From positions 44,690,010-44,754,009 of the forward strand of contig OX352763.1 in assembly GCA_947095585.1 (NCBI GenBank): DNA of 64,000 bases, given 5' to 3'. Each line of letters starts with the position of its first letter. The first letter of the stretch is position 1. The DNA comes from Nephrocerus scutellatus. Its lineage: Eukaryota > Arthropoda > Insecta > Diptera > Pipunculidae. A program made the translations under genes and the position numbers. Positions 10,305 through 21,803 of this stretch are shown one piece after another. The notes under the pieces are model-generated. The model worked only from the letters and a program-made list of their open reading frames with translations, made no database searches and was not told the origin of the DNA.

Positions 10305-11434
10305 GCGTGTGTAAGCACCGTGCGGTACCGAAAAATGCCGACACACCTTCTTGGATAAGTAATGATCGAATAATGACAGCTTTTGGCTATTGTACCCGGA
10401 CTAAGATTGGTTTCTGGAATGTGAGACGATCCTTAACTCAGGTAGTGAAGGACATCAAAATGCCAGATTTCTTCAACTGGAACGTGAATTTCTTCGATAT
10501 AATTTGGACATACTGGGAGTGAGTGAAGTAAGATGGTTCGACGCGGGAGAGTACCAATCCCGAACGTGTAACACTGTGCTACTCTACTCCGGCAAACCCT
10601 ACGGCAGTCCCCGTGAATCTGGAGTGGGGCTGCTGCTAACGCCAAAAGCACGCAGAGGCCTAATTTCCTGGCGCCCACATGGTCTTATCGGCCAGATTTC
10701 GGACTAGAGTACGGCACGTCACAATCATACAGTGTTACGGCCTAACGAATCCCTCGACTGAGAATGAAAAGGCAAACTTCTACAATCAGCTAAGCGCTGT
10801 ATTCAACGCAACGCCGAACGGAGATTTCGTCATCGTGATGGGGGATTTGAACGACAAGATAGGCAACGACAATGAAGGACTCAAACATGTGATTGGGAAG
10901 CACGCCCTCGGCGAACGAAATGACAATGGTGACAGATTTGTCGATTTCTGCAACACTAACCACCTTGTCATAGGAGGCACCATGTTTGAGCATAAGACCT
11001 GCCACAAAGTCAGCTGGGTGTCAACTGGCAGGCAATCATCATCCAACCAAATCGACCATGTGGCGATCAGCCGACGTTTTAGGAGCTTTCTTTTAGACGT
11101 CCCAAACAGACGAGGAGCCGACATGGTTATGGTACGGGATCACCACCTTATGGTAGATACTGTCAAGTTACGTACTGCATCAATTCAAAGAATCCGCAAT
11201 ATCATCCGAATACCTAGGTATAACATCGACCGGCTAAAGATCCCCTCAGAACGCCTACAATTAAGGGATCATTTATCGCAAGGAATGGAAGCAATCAGTA
11301 GCTCACTGCAGACAACCATCCAAGAACATTGGAAGGTTGTGAAAAATGTTTTCACATCTGGAGCGGAAAGTATTATTTGTAGAAGCCAGACAAGGCACGG
11401 CACAGCACGTGGCTTACCGAAGATACCTAGATGA
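10305..11434 (+). pseudogene. LINE endonuclease domain (RTE-like), 3'-truncated
   Basis: An exonuclease-endonuclease-phosphatase domain of a LINE in two to three frames. Pieces in order: RTKIGFWNVRRSL (start of the domain), DILGVSEVRWFDAGEY, then an uninterrupted frame from about 10679 with IQCYGLTNPS, VIVMGDLNDKIG, LGERNDNGDRFVDFCN and SSNQIDHVAISRRFRS. This order (WN-R, E-RW, GDLN, DH) matches apurinic-type LINE endonucleases that nick the target DNA. The reverse transcriptase is missing; the sequence ends near GLPKIPR at 11434. Confidence 0.75.
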
Positions 11435-12074
11435 GGATTGAAGAACGTAAGCTACTTAAACCTTAAACGGAGCTGCCGGAAGTAACAATTTTCCGAATTC
11501 GTACCTCAACTCCTAATCTCCTAATTGCCGTTGCGCATGGTTGTGCTCCACACAAGTTCGCGCGCTATTGACTGGAAAAATAATATCAATAATTATAAAC
11601 GTATTGTGTTTGCGCAGAAGTTAAAATATAAAATATAAAGTGCAGTTCACTAGCTCGCTCGTTATTAAGCACATGGAAAATTATCAATAAATAAAAATCG
11701 TGCTGTGTTTTGCGCAGCAGCAAAAAAATAAAGTACAAAACAACGGTTCGCGCGGTCGCCATTCGTAAGTGCGAAGTGCAGTGTGTGGCCTCCCTTTACA
11801 CCTATCACTCCAGCACAGTTAAAGAAATTGTTTGGTTAATGATAATTGTTATATGTTTCTGCATGCGGCAGTTTGAGACTACATTTCTTTAACAATGAAG
11901 AATAGCAGACTCAGAGTGATTGACTCTACTGGTGATTTGACTCATATTGTCGTGAAAGTATAACACTGGCGGCAATATGTTTTGAAAATCCAATGTGAGT
12001 CACTCTCTCCTCAGTCTGGCTTAAAGAAGCGGTAAATTGTGGGTTTTTGTGTGTTTGTGTTGTTTGTTGTGATG
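11435..12074 (+). other. Non-coding; possible LINE 5' region
   Basis: No coding frame. Two related blocks with TTGCGCAG and TAAAATATAAAGT-type sequence (about 11600-11640 and 11700-11745) suggest a repeated promoter-like 5' region. It lies immediately upstream of the LINE endonuclease at 12075 and may be its 5' UTR or ORF1 remnant. Confidence 0.35.
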
Positions 12075-13425
12075 ATTAGTTTCAGAGTGGATCTCAGCAA
12101 CATACGTGGGCTAAGAACGAATTTTTTCGCTTTATTCACTCATGTAAATGTACACAGTCCAGCAATTATGGCACTAAGCGAAACCGAACTATTTGTGAAT
12201 TCTGATACTTCAGATTTAAATCTGCCTGGGTATAGCTAAGTGGAATTATTTTTCCCACGACGCGGGCTCGCAATTTATGGCCGTAGTGATGTGGCGTTCA
12301 AACTTTTGCCTCAATTAAGCCAATGTTCCAAAGCGGAATTTAATTTCATATGGTTGAGAGTAATGGTACAAGGGCGCAACATCCACTACTGCTTTCTTTA
12401 TAGAATCATTCCGCAAACACCCTTGACTTGTTCCTTACCTCTGATAATTACTCTGTCAATGTATTATCGTGTTGTATCAGCTAAATTCTCGTTAATTAAT
12501 CACGCAGTTAGAGAAAAAAACTCCCAAAAAAGCAGTATGGCAATACGAGAAAGCCGATTGGGACGGCCTTAACAACTTCTTTGGGAGTTTTAACTGGTCG
12601 CTATTGTTTCGCGAAAGCAACGTGGATGCCGCCGCTGATACAATCACAAACATCATTTTTATTGGTATGAGAAAGTTTATCCCTTTCAGGGATAAGTCTA
12701 TCAAGCCAGAAGATGATGGATGGTACAACTCGAGCTGTAAAGAGGCTTCTAGGATTAGAGAGGTATGCTTTCGGTTTTACAAAGCAAACCCTACAGAAGA
12801 AAACCGAACAAATTTTAAACAAGCCAGAAATTATTGCAATGCCCATCTTCGGCGAGTCAAATTCGCCTACGACCAAAAATTAAGGCAAAAAATACTACAA
12901 TGTCCCAAAGGTAGTAAACATTTTTGGTCATTCGCGAAAATAATCAAAAATACAGCCTTGTCGTCCATTCCAACACTCATTTATAATGACACTCCAGTTG
13001 TCAACTCTAAAGACAAGGCCAATCTGTTTGCTGCACATTTTGCAGCTAGGTCCACGTGCAGTTGCTAGAGTTTTAAACGATCTCAACACTTACAAATCCG
13101 CTGGGCCAGATGGTATTTCTCTATTAGTTCTGAAGAGGTGTTCTTCCAAGCTGGCATTACCATTGCGTAAGCTTTTCCATCTATCCTATTCTTCTGGACT
13201 CTTCCTGAGAAGTTGGAAAACAGCCTTTGTCCAGCCCATACCCAAAAAAGGTAAGCCGTCGTCTCCTTCTTCGTACCGACCCATAGCACTTACATCAATT
13301 CTTTCCAAGGTCATGGAAACGCTGATCAATTTTCAGCTCATGAAATATCTTGAAACCAATGAAATCCTTAGTGACCGGCAGTACGGATTTCGTGGGCAAC
13401 GTATTTACCGTCGCCAAAAACCCTC
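12075..13425 (+). pseudogene. Jockey/CR1-like LINE (endonuclease plus RT), broken
   Basis: The endonuclease start reads LSNIRGLRTNFFALF and IMALSETELFV; stops and frameshifts follow. A second part (12604 onward) has the linker DDGWYNSSCKEA. The RT then begins with VLNDLNTYKSAGPDGI, SWKTAFVQPIPKKGKPS-YRPIALTSILSKVME and LSDRQYGFRG. The frame changes near 13030 with loss of about 80 residues between FAAHFA and the RT. It stops at about 13425, before the catalytic YADD, where another LINE begins on the opposite strand. Confidence 0.75.
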
Positions 13426-13439
13426 AAGCCCATCTTCGG

Positions 13440-16050
13440 ACGTACAGTTAAATTCGATGTCATCCAGTTTGGCATCCCTAAACTGTGGGCGTCCTGGTCT
13501 ACGCCATCCTTTCAGCGCAGGCTTGGCGGCCTCGCTGTCGTGTTCCATAAATCCTACCGCAAAGGACATTCCGAGCAGGATCCTCTTCGCTCATGCGAGC
13601 TAGGTGTCCTGCCCACCGGAGCCTACCGAGCTTAATTTTCTTCACGATGTCGACATCGCGGTAACGCTCGTAGATCTCATCATTATAGAGTCTCCTGAAT
13701 CGCCTTTCCTCACATACGGGGCCAACAATTCTCCGTAAGATTTTTTTCTCGAACGCGGATAAAAGGTCAGAATGCTTTGTGCTAAGCACCCAAGTCTCGG
13801 ATCCATATGTAAGTACTGGTATGACCATCGTATTAGATATCAGCAGCTTGGATGTTATGGTTAAGTTCCTGGATTTGAAGAGTCTTGACAGACTGTAGTA
13901 GGCTTTGTTAGCTTTAAGCAACCGTGCCCGTATTTCTGGTTGCATGCTGTTATCGGCTGCTATAGTTGACCCGAGACAGTTAAATGATTGCACTACTTCA
14001 AATTCGCGCTTCACTATTTGAATTGAGGGACCAATGTTGGATCTTCTACTCGCAGACGTGGCCACCATGTACTTTGTTTTTCTCTCATTTATGTGCAGCC
14101 CCATATTTCGTGCCGCCTGCTCTATCTGGATGAAAGCTTCCTGTACAGCTCTTTGGTTTCTACCAACGATGTCAATATCGTCTGCGTAAGCCAGTATCTG
14201 AATGGACTTATAGAGGATTGTTCCTCTCGCCGTTACGTCAGAGTCTCGGATCACTTTCTCCAACGCCAGGTTGAAGAGGACGCAGGCCAGTCCATCCCCC
14301 TGTCGGAGCCCGTTATAGATGTTGATTGGGATTGATGGTCAACCTACATAGTCGTGTCAGTTTATTTGGGATGCTGAATTCTCTCATGGCTTTATAAAGT
14401 TCTACTCTGGCTATGCTATCATAGGCGGCTTTAAAGTCAATAAAAAGATGGTGTAGTGCGTTTTGAAACTCTAGACATTTTTCCATCACCTGCCTTAGGG
14501 TGTAAATCTAATCAGTTGTTGATTTGCCTGGGATGAAGCCAATGATGACTTTAGCGTATGGGGCTATCCTGTCTTGAAGGATAGAGGAGAAAATCTTATA
14601 CGCGGTACTCAACAGGATAATTGCTGCATTTTGTGATATCTCCCTTTTTATGTATGGGGCACAGGATGCCTCTTCGCCAGTCTGTTTTTGAACTGTTTTT
14701 TCATATCTTCTGAGCTTTTTATATTCATCTTCGCGTGCCTGCGTTCTATGAGATTGTTGTATTGCTCGGTACGCAACATTCTTACGTTCAGTCGCTAGCT
14801 TACATTCTTCATCGAACCAGTCGTTTCGATCTATACGACTACCACCTAAGATGGAGTCAGCAGTACTAATGACAATATTCTTAAGGCGTGTCCATTTCTC
14901 TTCTACGCCCGACATCTCAGCCCCAGGACTTACTGTCGCAGCATTTAGGGCCAGTCCTATCGCTTGACCGTAGTTGTTTCTGGTCTTTTCGTTGCGAAGG
15001 GCAGCCGTGTTGACTCGAATCTGATTCGTGGATGCTGTCTTTCTTGATGATGTAATCCGCGCTCGGAGCACCATACCTATAAGATAGTGGTCCGAGTCGA
15101 CGTTGGCACCTCGGTACGTTCGTACCTTCATCAGGTTCGGGTTGTGGCGGCGGTCTATCAGCACTTGGTCTATTTGGTTGCGAGTGGCTCCATCAGGAGA
15201 TACCCAGGTGGCTTTGTGGATATTTTTACGCGCAAACCTTGTACTCGCAACGACCAAATTATTGCTTGCTGCCATCTCTATAACTCGTTGTCCATTGTCA
15301 TTAGTGTTCTCGTGTAAGCTATGGGTGCCAATGTACTGCCTGAATACTGGGGCCTTACCACCGACTCCGCCGGCGTTCGTTGTTATTCGCTTATTTATTT
15401 CCGCTTCCCCTATTACTACAAACAACGCAACGCTATAAGCGAATTTTTGTGCACTGACTTATCACTGTCAAATATTGAAGTTTAAGGTTATTGAAGTATA
15501 CGGTTAATAGTAGAAAATACATTTACATTATGAATAATATAATAATTAAGAATTATTTTACACAATTTATTATTGAATTTATTTATTATTTATTATTGCC
15601 AAATTTCATTAACAAATTAATAACATAGCCTATATAAGTTAGTTTTACTATTTTTAAATGGTTTGGTTTATAATTAAAAATACACTTTATTTTCTAACAA
15701 AAATGATATATTCTTTTATAAATAGATAAACAAATTGTTTTATATAAATGTATATTAAAAGTATGTACTTACATTTTAAGACCAAAAATTATGTCAGGTG
15801 AGCAAGAACGCCATAAAATACATAGCGTTTATAATACCGCTTGTCATCGAAATTGAACGAGTTCGTTTTTTATAGTACCAAATTATTTTAAATTTACCCC
15901 TATAAGCGTTCTTTTTTACGATTATCGCTTTTTGTAGTAGGAAAATCGCAAAAGCGAATCAGCAACGAACGCCGGCGGAGTCGGTGGTAAGGCCCCTGGC
16001 TCCCTACCTATTTTAGCATTCATATCCCCCAGAATGATTTTTAAAGATAA
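13440..16050 (-). pseudogene. LINE (RTE-like) endonuclease-RT, nearly complete but broken
   Basis: Runs leftward. The endonuclease begins near 16050 (IILGDMNAKIG), is interrupted by a MITE (15349-15996), and continues with ENTNDNGQRVIEMAAS, HKATWVSPDGATRNQID, then the linker to about 14640. RT motif A (FIDFKAAYDSI) is near 14420, and the catalytic YADD is at about 14190 in LAYADDIDIVGR. The tail reaches GRLRWAGHLARM near 13610. At least two frame breaks (about 14330 and 14640, the latter with a deletion) make it inactive. Related pieces are at 6375, 18882 and 61284. Confidence 0.8.
15349..15996. mobile_element. Non-autonomous TIR transposon inside the LINE
   Basis: Perfect-looking 34-bp terminal inverted repeats start GGGGCCTTACCACCGACTCC and extend with slight mismatch to about 45 bp. 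The interior is AT-rich and non-coding. The LINE frame resumes cleanly on both sides (...PVF / GREP), with CTGG or TGG duplicated at the junction, so the target duplication is 3-4 bp. An open frame starting at 15425 fuses TIR-derived residues to the LINE endonuclease; that fusion is accidental. Confidence 0.8.
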
Positions 16051-16199
16051 ACTAATAGCTATTATTAAAGCAACTTATAATGGCTCTAAATGACATGTGC
16101 TGCAAGTTGTCAGAGGAATTCGAGATCCAATGAAGGGTAGGACAAGGTTGCATTCTATCGCCGATACTCTTTTTGTTGGTGATTAGCGATGTGCTTCGC
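16051..16199. other. Degenerate LINE-like spacer
   Basis: Short mixed sequence between two LINE remnants. No reliable frame was found. Confidence 0.3.
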
Positions 16200-16740
16200 G
16201 CAGCTTTATCTACTGAAATGTTGCGGGTTTGAAGATTAATACTGCCATCAACCTTGGGACTAACTCAGTAACTCAAGTTAACATTGCTAGACAACCGGTA
16301 GAGAGAGTAGAGAGTTTCCAATATCTTGTTTGATTTGCTGTTTGGAATGATGTCCATGATATCGCGAAGATATGGGTGCAGCACTTGGAAGGTGACCGCT
16401 ACTATCACAAAAAGATTACAAGCGTTCGTAAATAGGTGCCTACGAAACATCTTAAAGGTTTTCTCCTAACCGTATCTCTAACGAATATCTTTACCAGAGA
16501 ACGGGTTAGAAACCAATAGGCACAACCATCCAACGATGCAAGTGGCAGTGGATTGGTCATACACTCCGAAAAGGCAACAGTTCCATAGCAAACTAAGCAA
16601 TGCAATAGAATCCGTTATCTCAGAATGGTAGAAGAACGGGTCGTCCGAGAAATACATGGCGCAGAACAGTTGAGGAGGCAATTAAACAAATGTTAAACAC
16701 GTTAAATACTGTCTCTTGTCGTCTAAGCGAAATAGAAACT
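16200..16740 (+). pseudogene. LINE 3' tail (RTE-like), heavily decayed
   Basis: The frame pieces WKVTATITKRLQAFVNRCL and then LETNRHNHPTMQVAVDW-YTPK resemble the tail at 3885-4299, with the same order of motifs (WKV-T-LQ-FVN, then the IRRRKWSWIGHTLRK-equivalent region). Multiple stops. Confidence 0.55.
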
Positions 16741-17324
16741 CTAATCTTTATCCAAGAATGACACTTGCACCATTAGGGTGTGCAGTGGTATGTTAGCACT
16801 GTTGGTTTGATTCATGGCGCTTTCAAAAAATTATAAGAAAAGTTCTCACCACACTGATCATCTAAATTACAAATATTCGTAATACCATGCTGTGCACGTG
16901 ATAAATAATTGCCGTATAGCTGCTATAATTTTATGTACGGTTAAGTTGATGCTGAAGTAATCTAGATCCAGTAGAACCAAATAATGTGGGTCTAAGGAAT
17001 GCTTGTCGGCCTTATCGCGGGTGATTGGTGCCTAAGATTTCCATATTTATAAACTGAACCGTGTTGGCAAACTCCATTAGCAAAATAGGTTTGTAAAAGA
17101 CCAAATAATATGGGTCTAAGAAATGCTTTTAGGATAAGCGGTTTTTTTTAAAAAAAAAAAAAAAACCTTTAATTGCAAAAAACTAGCTATTCTCAATAAG
17201 TGCTTGAGCACCAATATTTGTTGGAGCGACGTTCGTCATAGATAAAAATTCGTCAAAATGTTTAGGTTTCCTAAAACGGTACAACAGCTTTAAATTTTAA
17301 CCTTCATTGATTTTTTAGATAGAT
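16741..17324. other. No gene; low-complexity spacer
   Basis: AT-rich. It contains a doublet around ACCAAATAATRTGGGTCTAAG (about 16977 and 17100) and an A/T homopolymer tract at 17146-17166. It ends at the LINE tail. Confidence 0.4.
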
Positions 17325-18500
17325 AGATAGATTTTATTCATTTACAATAATTCATTAACAAAAGTTAATAATTCTTAAATTTAAGACATGGCTTAAAAGC
17401 CGTCTGCCCGAGTTTGACAATACTGTTTATGTATGTTCAAAACAGATTCTTCGAGTATCGCTCTTCTGTATATTAATGCTTTTTGAAAATAGTTGTATAG
17501 TTTGTTTCAGTTCGTGCCCTTTAAAATCATCACCATATCTTCCTTCTGCAGGGTTCCCTTATCAAAAAGGTGTTAGTTGTGTAGTTTGTTCCAGTTCGTG
17601 CCGTTTAAAATTATCACCATATCTTCCTCTTGTAGGGTTCCCTTATCAAAAAGCTGACACTTGCCCAAGAAGTAAAAGTGCCCACTCTCTCTATCTTGTA
17701 GATTACATAAGGAACAAATAACTGGTAAATCTTCACGGTGTAGTATGAAATTCAGGTTCATAATTTCTCCTCTTACCTTAAAAATTGAGGATTTTACTTC
17801 GATCGAGTAGTTTGCATATATTGCTCTGTGTACTGAACTTTTTACATTTTCGATGTTATCTTTATGCATTTTCTCATCCAGCATCATTAGTAAATTATAC
17901 AGCTCCTTCTTCCAATTTAGTCTGTTTCCCGAATTTAAATTGAGAGTATGTCCACAGGAATCTGCAAGTAACTGCCATTCCTCAAACCAAAGTATTTTTG
18001 CCTCTATAATGTACTCCTCTATATCCAAGACAAGCGTTTTTAATATATAATCAATATGAAGTTTTAGGGTATTCATAAGTAGTGGGGAAAGACCAGTCTC
18101 AACTAGAAGCATACTAATTGGTGTGCTTTGCGCCAGATTAATTATCCGTTTCAAAAAGAAACGGATCAGTTTTTCCACGGTTCATACATCTTATAACCGC
18201 AAACCTGTGCCGCATACAGCAAGACTGATTTAAAAACCGCTTGAAATATCTGATATGTTACTTTTAAGGATAAGGCTAAACCGTTATAAAATTGATTTTT
18301 TTTGTTGGCAAGTTTTTTTAGATTCCCGGTTTGCATGTAAGTACATTTTTTTATAGTTTGTCTCGTCGTATTTTCGGAAGAGATCTAGTTTTGTTCGTAT
18401 TTGACTGTTAACATTCCTTATAGCTTGTTCTATCTTGTCCATATTTCCTTCAGAGTGCTGCAATCTCTCTCCATAGGTTGATTTTATATTCATCCTTTTG
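17325..18500 (-). pseudogene. Jockey-superfamily LINE, RT C-terminal half
   Basis: Runs leftward. It begins near 18493, passes KSVLLYAAQVCGYKMYE, a 202-residue open frame (18178-17573) with PISMLLVETGLSPLLM and LNFILHRED, then a Cys/His cluster CSLCNLQDRESGHFYFLGKC typical of LINE C-termini. The 3' tail ends in a (TAGA)n tract at 17320-17333 (CTAT on the element strand). It is 5'-truncated and lies next to other LINE fragments. The frame breaks just upstream of 18178. Confidence 0.7.
17488..17662 (-). repeat. Tandem duplication of about 87 bp inside the LINE tail
   Basis: The segment around AGTTTGTTYCAGTTCGTGCC through GGGTTCCCTTATCAAAAAG occurs twice in a row (about 17490-17572 and 17578-17660), with several differences. 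It repeats the end of the LINE coding frame. Confidence 0.6.
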
Positions 18501-18639
18501 GTTGTACTTCCATTTTAATCTAGGCAATGCGTTGATAATGAATTCTGTACTACTCGACTCTTGTGAAGAGAATTCGAACGAGGTTACAATTGATAGATGA
18601 TCTAAAAAATTTTGCAATTATACTTCAAATTTCTTGATT

Positions 18640-18880
18640 AATTGTTCCATTTTCCACCGCTGAGACTAAGGTCTATAACTGAGCTTCCTTGGGTACCAAC
18701 AAAAGTATAGTCGCCCTCAAGGTCTCCTATAGTGCATCCGTTTTGGATGATTACTTCGTATTCGCTGCAGAGGTCCAATACCTGACGCCCTTTTCTGTCC
18801 GAAACCTTATCTTTAGATTCATTGGGCATTTTGCTCTTGTAGAAAATAATAAACTTCAACTCATAATCTTCATACTTGGC
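18640..18880 (-). pseudogene. LINE endonuclease fragment
   Basis: Minus-strand frame with GRQVLDLCSEYEVIIQNGC, GDLEGDYTFVGTQGSSVID and LSGGKW. This is the last part of a jockey-like endonuclease domain. It abuts the tail of a different LINE at about 18882, giving an accidental fused frame. Confidence 0.65.
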
Positions 18881-18881
18881 T

Positions 18882-19300
18882 CTACAACCGGTGTTCGGTT
18901 CTGTCCTCCCGAAAAAAATCTCTCCACCTAACTCCCGATTTTGAGCCGATGTCATCCAATTTGGCATCCCTAAACTCGGAGCGTCCTGGTCTACGCCATC
19001 CATCCAGCGTAGGCTTGGCCGGGCGAGTTAGGTGTCCTGCCCACCGGAGCCTACCGAGCTTAATTTTCTTCACGATGTCGACATCGCGGTAACGCTCGTA
19101 GACCTCATCATTATAAAGTCTCCTGAATCGTCCTTCCTTACGTACGTGGCCAAAAATTCCCCGTAAGAATTTTCTCTCGAACGCGGCTAAGAGGTCAGAA
19201 TGCTTTTTGCGAAGCACCCAAGTCTCGGATCCATATGTAAGTACTGGTATGACACCATTGTCTTATATACCAACAGCTTGGATGTTATGGTTAAATCCCA
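18882..19300 (-). pseudogene. LINE 3' tail, copy of the 13.5-kb family
   Basis: Contains TYGSETWVL, KHSDLLAAFERKFLR, RRLYNDEVYERYRDVDIVK and GRLRWAGHL, closely matching 13499-13850. 5'-truncated at about 19300. Confidence 0.75.
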
Positions 19301-20119
19301 AATTTTAAAAATTTTGTGATTGTAACTAATGGTTATGTCTCTAATATTATTAATTTATTAATTCAATTTTTAAAATTAATGAACCATTTACAATTGAAAG
19401 CTATTAGAATTTTAAGATGTTAGCCAATAAAAATACATTTTTAATTTTAAACGTTTAAAACGAGTATTGTGCGTAGTTTGCTTTGAAACAAATTGCAAAC
19501 TCGCGTTGTGATTTGTCAATGTTCATCCAGTTCTGAGCTATGTTTAAAGTTTCAAGTCTCTAGCTTAATGGGAAGTTAGCTTAAAATCAATTACGAAATT
19601 CCACCCGCACAGACAGAAATACACGAAAGTGAGCTAATAAAAACGTTTTGAAAAAAGGTTTGAAAAGATTTAAAATAAGCTGCCTGATGAAGGTTGCAAC
19701 AAATTAACTCATTTCAGTTCTAATTCGCAAAAATATTCCACCTAAACCTTAGATGGATAACGAAAACATCAAAAGAACTTTTCCGTTATTCGTCTCTAGA
19801 TCTTGTGCCTTCCGTTGGTTTATGAGATTGGTAGATTGTATAAATAATATTCGGCGCGACAGACCGTTTTCTTCTAAAAAGATTATCTCAAAGAGAGCGT
19901 ATGAAATTATGTAGAAGAAAAACAAAATTCTATACCATTTTATTTTTCCCATTGGATCTGAATTGATATACAAACACAAAATCAAGTATTCAACCCGAAT
20001 CCGGGAGCTTTATCGAAAATTATTTACTGTTCTTACATACTGCCCATTAGTTAGAACCCACTTTCTAATTCTCTTTGAAACATTAATTATAATCAACACT
20101 TACAATTTGTCTAATCCAG
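19301..20119. other. Non-coding; includes a SINE 3' fragment
   Basis: Likely intron upstream of the exon at 20120. At 19843-19875, on the minus strand, it carries the 3' end of the tRNA-derived SINE (AATATTCGGCGCGACAGACC in plus sense). No other feature is supported. It ends with the acceptor TCTAATCCAG. Confidence 0.5.
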
Positions 20120-21293
20120 ATGACATGATTCAACGCTTTGATTCGCAATTCCTCGATGGCATGTCCTCATATTCTCCGAAAATGTCGAATGATCGTTTGT
20201 ACAGGATTAAAGCGGCTGTTGAGGCTGCTACTGGTTCAACTCATCACAACATTCGCTTTCCCGATCATGAATACGAAGAAAACCCTGACGTAGAGACCTT
20301 TTCGGACAAAGTTATTCACAAAAACTTCAACACGTCCGTGTCACAAAAACCATCCGGGGTTAATAAAAATAAAAGTGATGTGCTGCAACACGTTCACACA
20401 ACAATCGAAATGGGAATTCATTCCCAAGTACTTCTTGCTCCTGGTATGAGTGGACATCTTTACTTTGAAGTTACAAACACAAAAACTGAAGCGACATACC
20501 ACAGTATTGAAGTTACAGATGAGCAGAGATTTTTGCAAAACCTTTCGCCGGAGAGGTGCAATTTAACATAAAATATATACCAACATACTAATAAGTTTAA
20601 TTTTTCAGAATTTTCTTAAGGCCGGGAGAGACGGTAACAGTCACAGTAATTGTTCTAATTCCGCTAACTACACCACAAGGAACCAAAGACAGAATTACTT
20701 TTACTAGTCATGGATCATCACGGGCTTCACTGTCCTTAAACTTAAAAGTAATTACTAGTTTGGATGCACAGGCAAGGCTAAACGCTTAACACATATATAC
20801 GAATAAATATTAAACAAATTTAATTTTGTAGGATACGACAGCGCCCAACCTATCCTGGCAATTTGGGGGTCGATGCGATAATGTTCGCTTTGATTCAGCT
20901 GGTTGTTCAGACCGTTACTGGTCCCTGGATGTAACTGCCCAAGACTGGGAAACGGGGATATTACGATTGAACGCGGGTCCACCAGGTCTTATTTATCGAA
21001 CCTCTTATACAGTCGGATCAAATGATCCCATAAGGGCAACATATTTTGCAACATGTTGCTCACCTAAAGTTACACTTACTGCATACGATATTGCTGGAAA
21101 TCAGAGAAGCTATAATATAGACGTCCGAGATATTATCCTTACAGAGGCTTCGATAGCTGCTATAGTACTTGGAGCACTTCTGATTATTCTCTTCATAATT
21201 TTATTTATAATTATAACTGTGTGGTGTTGTCGTCGCCATAGGATATCGCATGATTTGCCAACCTATAGATCACATTCGACGAGGAGTATGTGA
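20120..21293 (+). CDS. Single-pass membrane protein, C-terminal exons (VWA7/hemicentin-like type)
   Basis: Three exons: 20120-20555, 20609-20771 and 20832-21293 (TGA). Together they encode about 353 residues. The first includes SMSNDRLYRIK-like sequence and a beta-sandwich region (GHLYFEVTNTKTEATYHS, VTDEQRFLQNLSP). The second continues it (LRPGETVTVTV). The third has a Cys-containing domain (WQFGGRCDNVRFDSAGCSD) and a second beta-domain. A hydrophobic helix of about 25 residues follows (AAIVLGALLIILFIILF), then a short basic tail RRHRISHD. This layout fits a type I cell-surface protein with its N-terminus, perhaps a VWA domain, upstream. Splice frames agree across all junctions. Intron 2 has a GC donor (CAG|GCAAGG). 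The exact orthologue was not recognised. Confidence 0.75.
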
Positions 21294-21595
21294 TTCACCA
21301 TTTATTGTATGTTTATTAGATATAAAATATTAGTTTTAACGTGCTTCTCAGGTGATGGATTTAAATTGTAGAACAACATTTGTGTCACAACATGTCATGA
21401 CAATAAAAAAATTGTATGTGCTAAAATTTATACTGAGTTATGTCTTATGTGGTTTATTTATCTTCTACTACGAATTCTTGTTGACTTAAGTACAAACATT
21501 TTTATTTGTTTGATTTACTAAAATAGAACAATAAGAATTTTAAATTCTAATCAATCTCATAAGGTGTATTCTTTGCAAGAAGTAAGCAAACTTAC

Positions 21596-21803
21596 CTTTA
21601 TTAATAATAGTTCGGACAATAACTGCAGGCGGAGGTGTCGGTTGAGGAACTGGAGGCGCAGCAGGAAGCAACAAAGGCCCATTTGGGAAATCATCAAATG
21701 TCAAACCTGTCACGGATGCATTTAGAAGTGGATTATTTACAACACGGGATGGATGTGTTGCTGTGGACACGGACGACGTGTCACCTTTTGACTTTTCTGA
21801 CAT
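21596..21803 (-). CDS. First coding exon of an unidentified gene
   Basis: An ATG at 21801-21803 opens 69 codons ending at a consensus donor (AAAG|GTAAGT, 21595-21590). It encodes a soluble Ser/Thr- and Pro-rich N-terminus: MSEKSKGD, PLLNASVTGLTFDDFPNGP and a PVPQPTPPP run. Composition and the donor both look genuine. Its next exon must lie to the left, so its first intron probably overlaps the tail of the plus-strand gene ending at 21293. No later exon was found. Function unknown. Confidence 0.5.
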
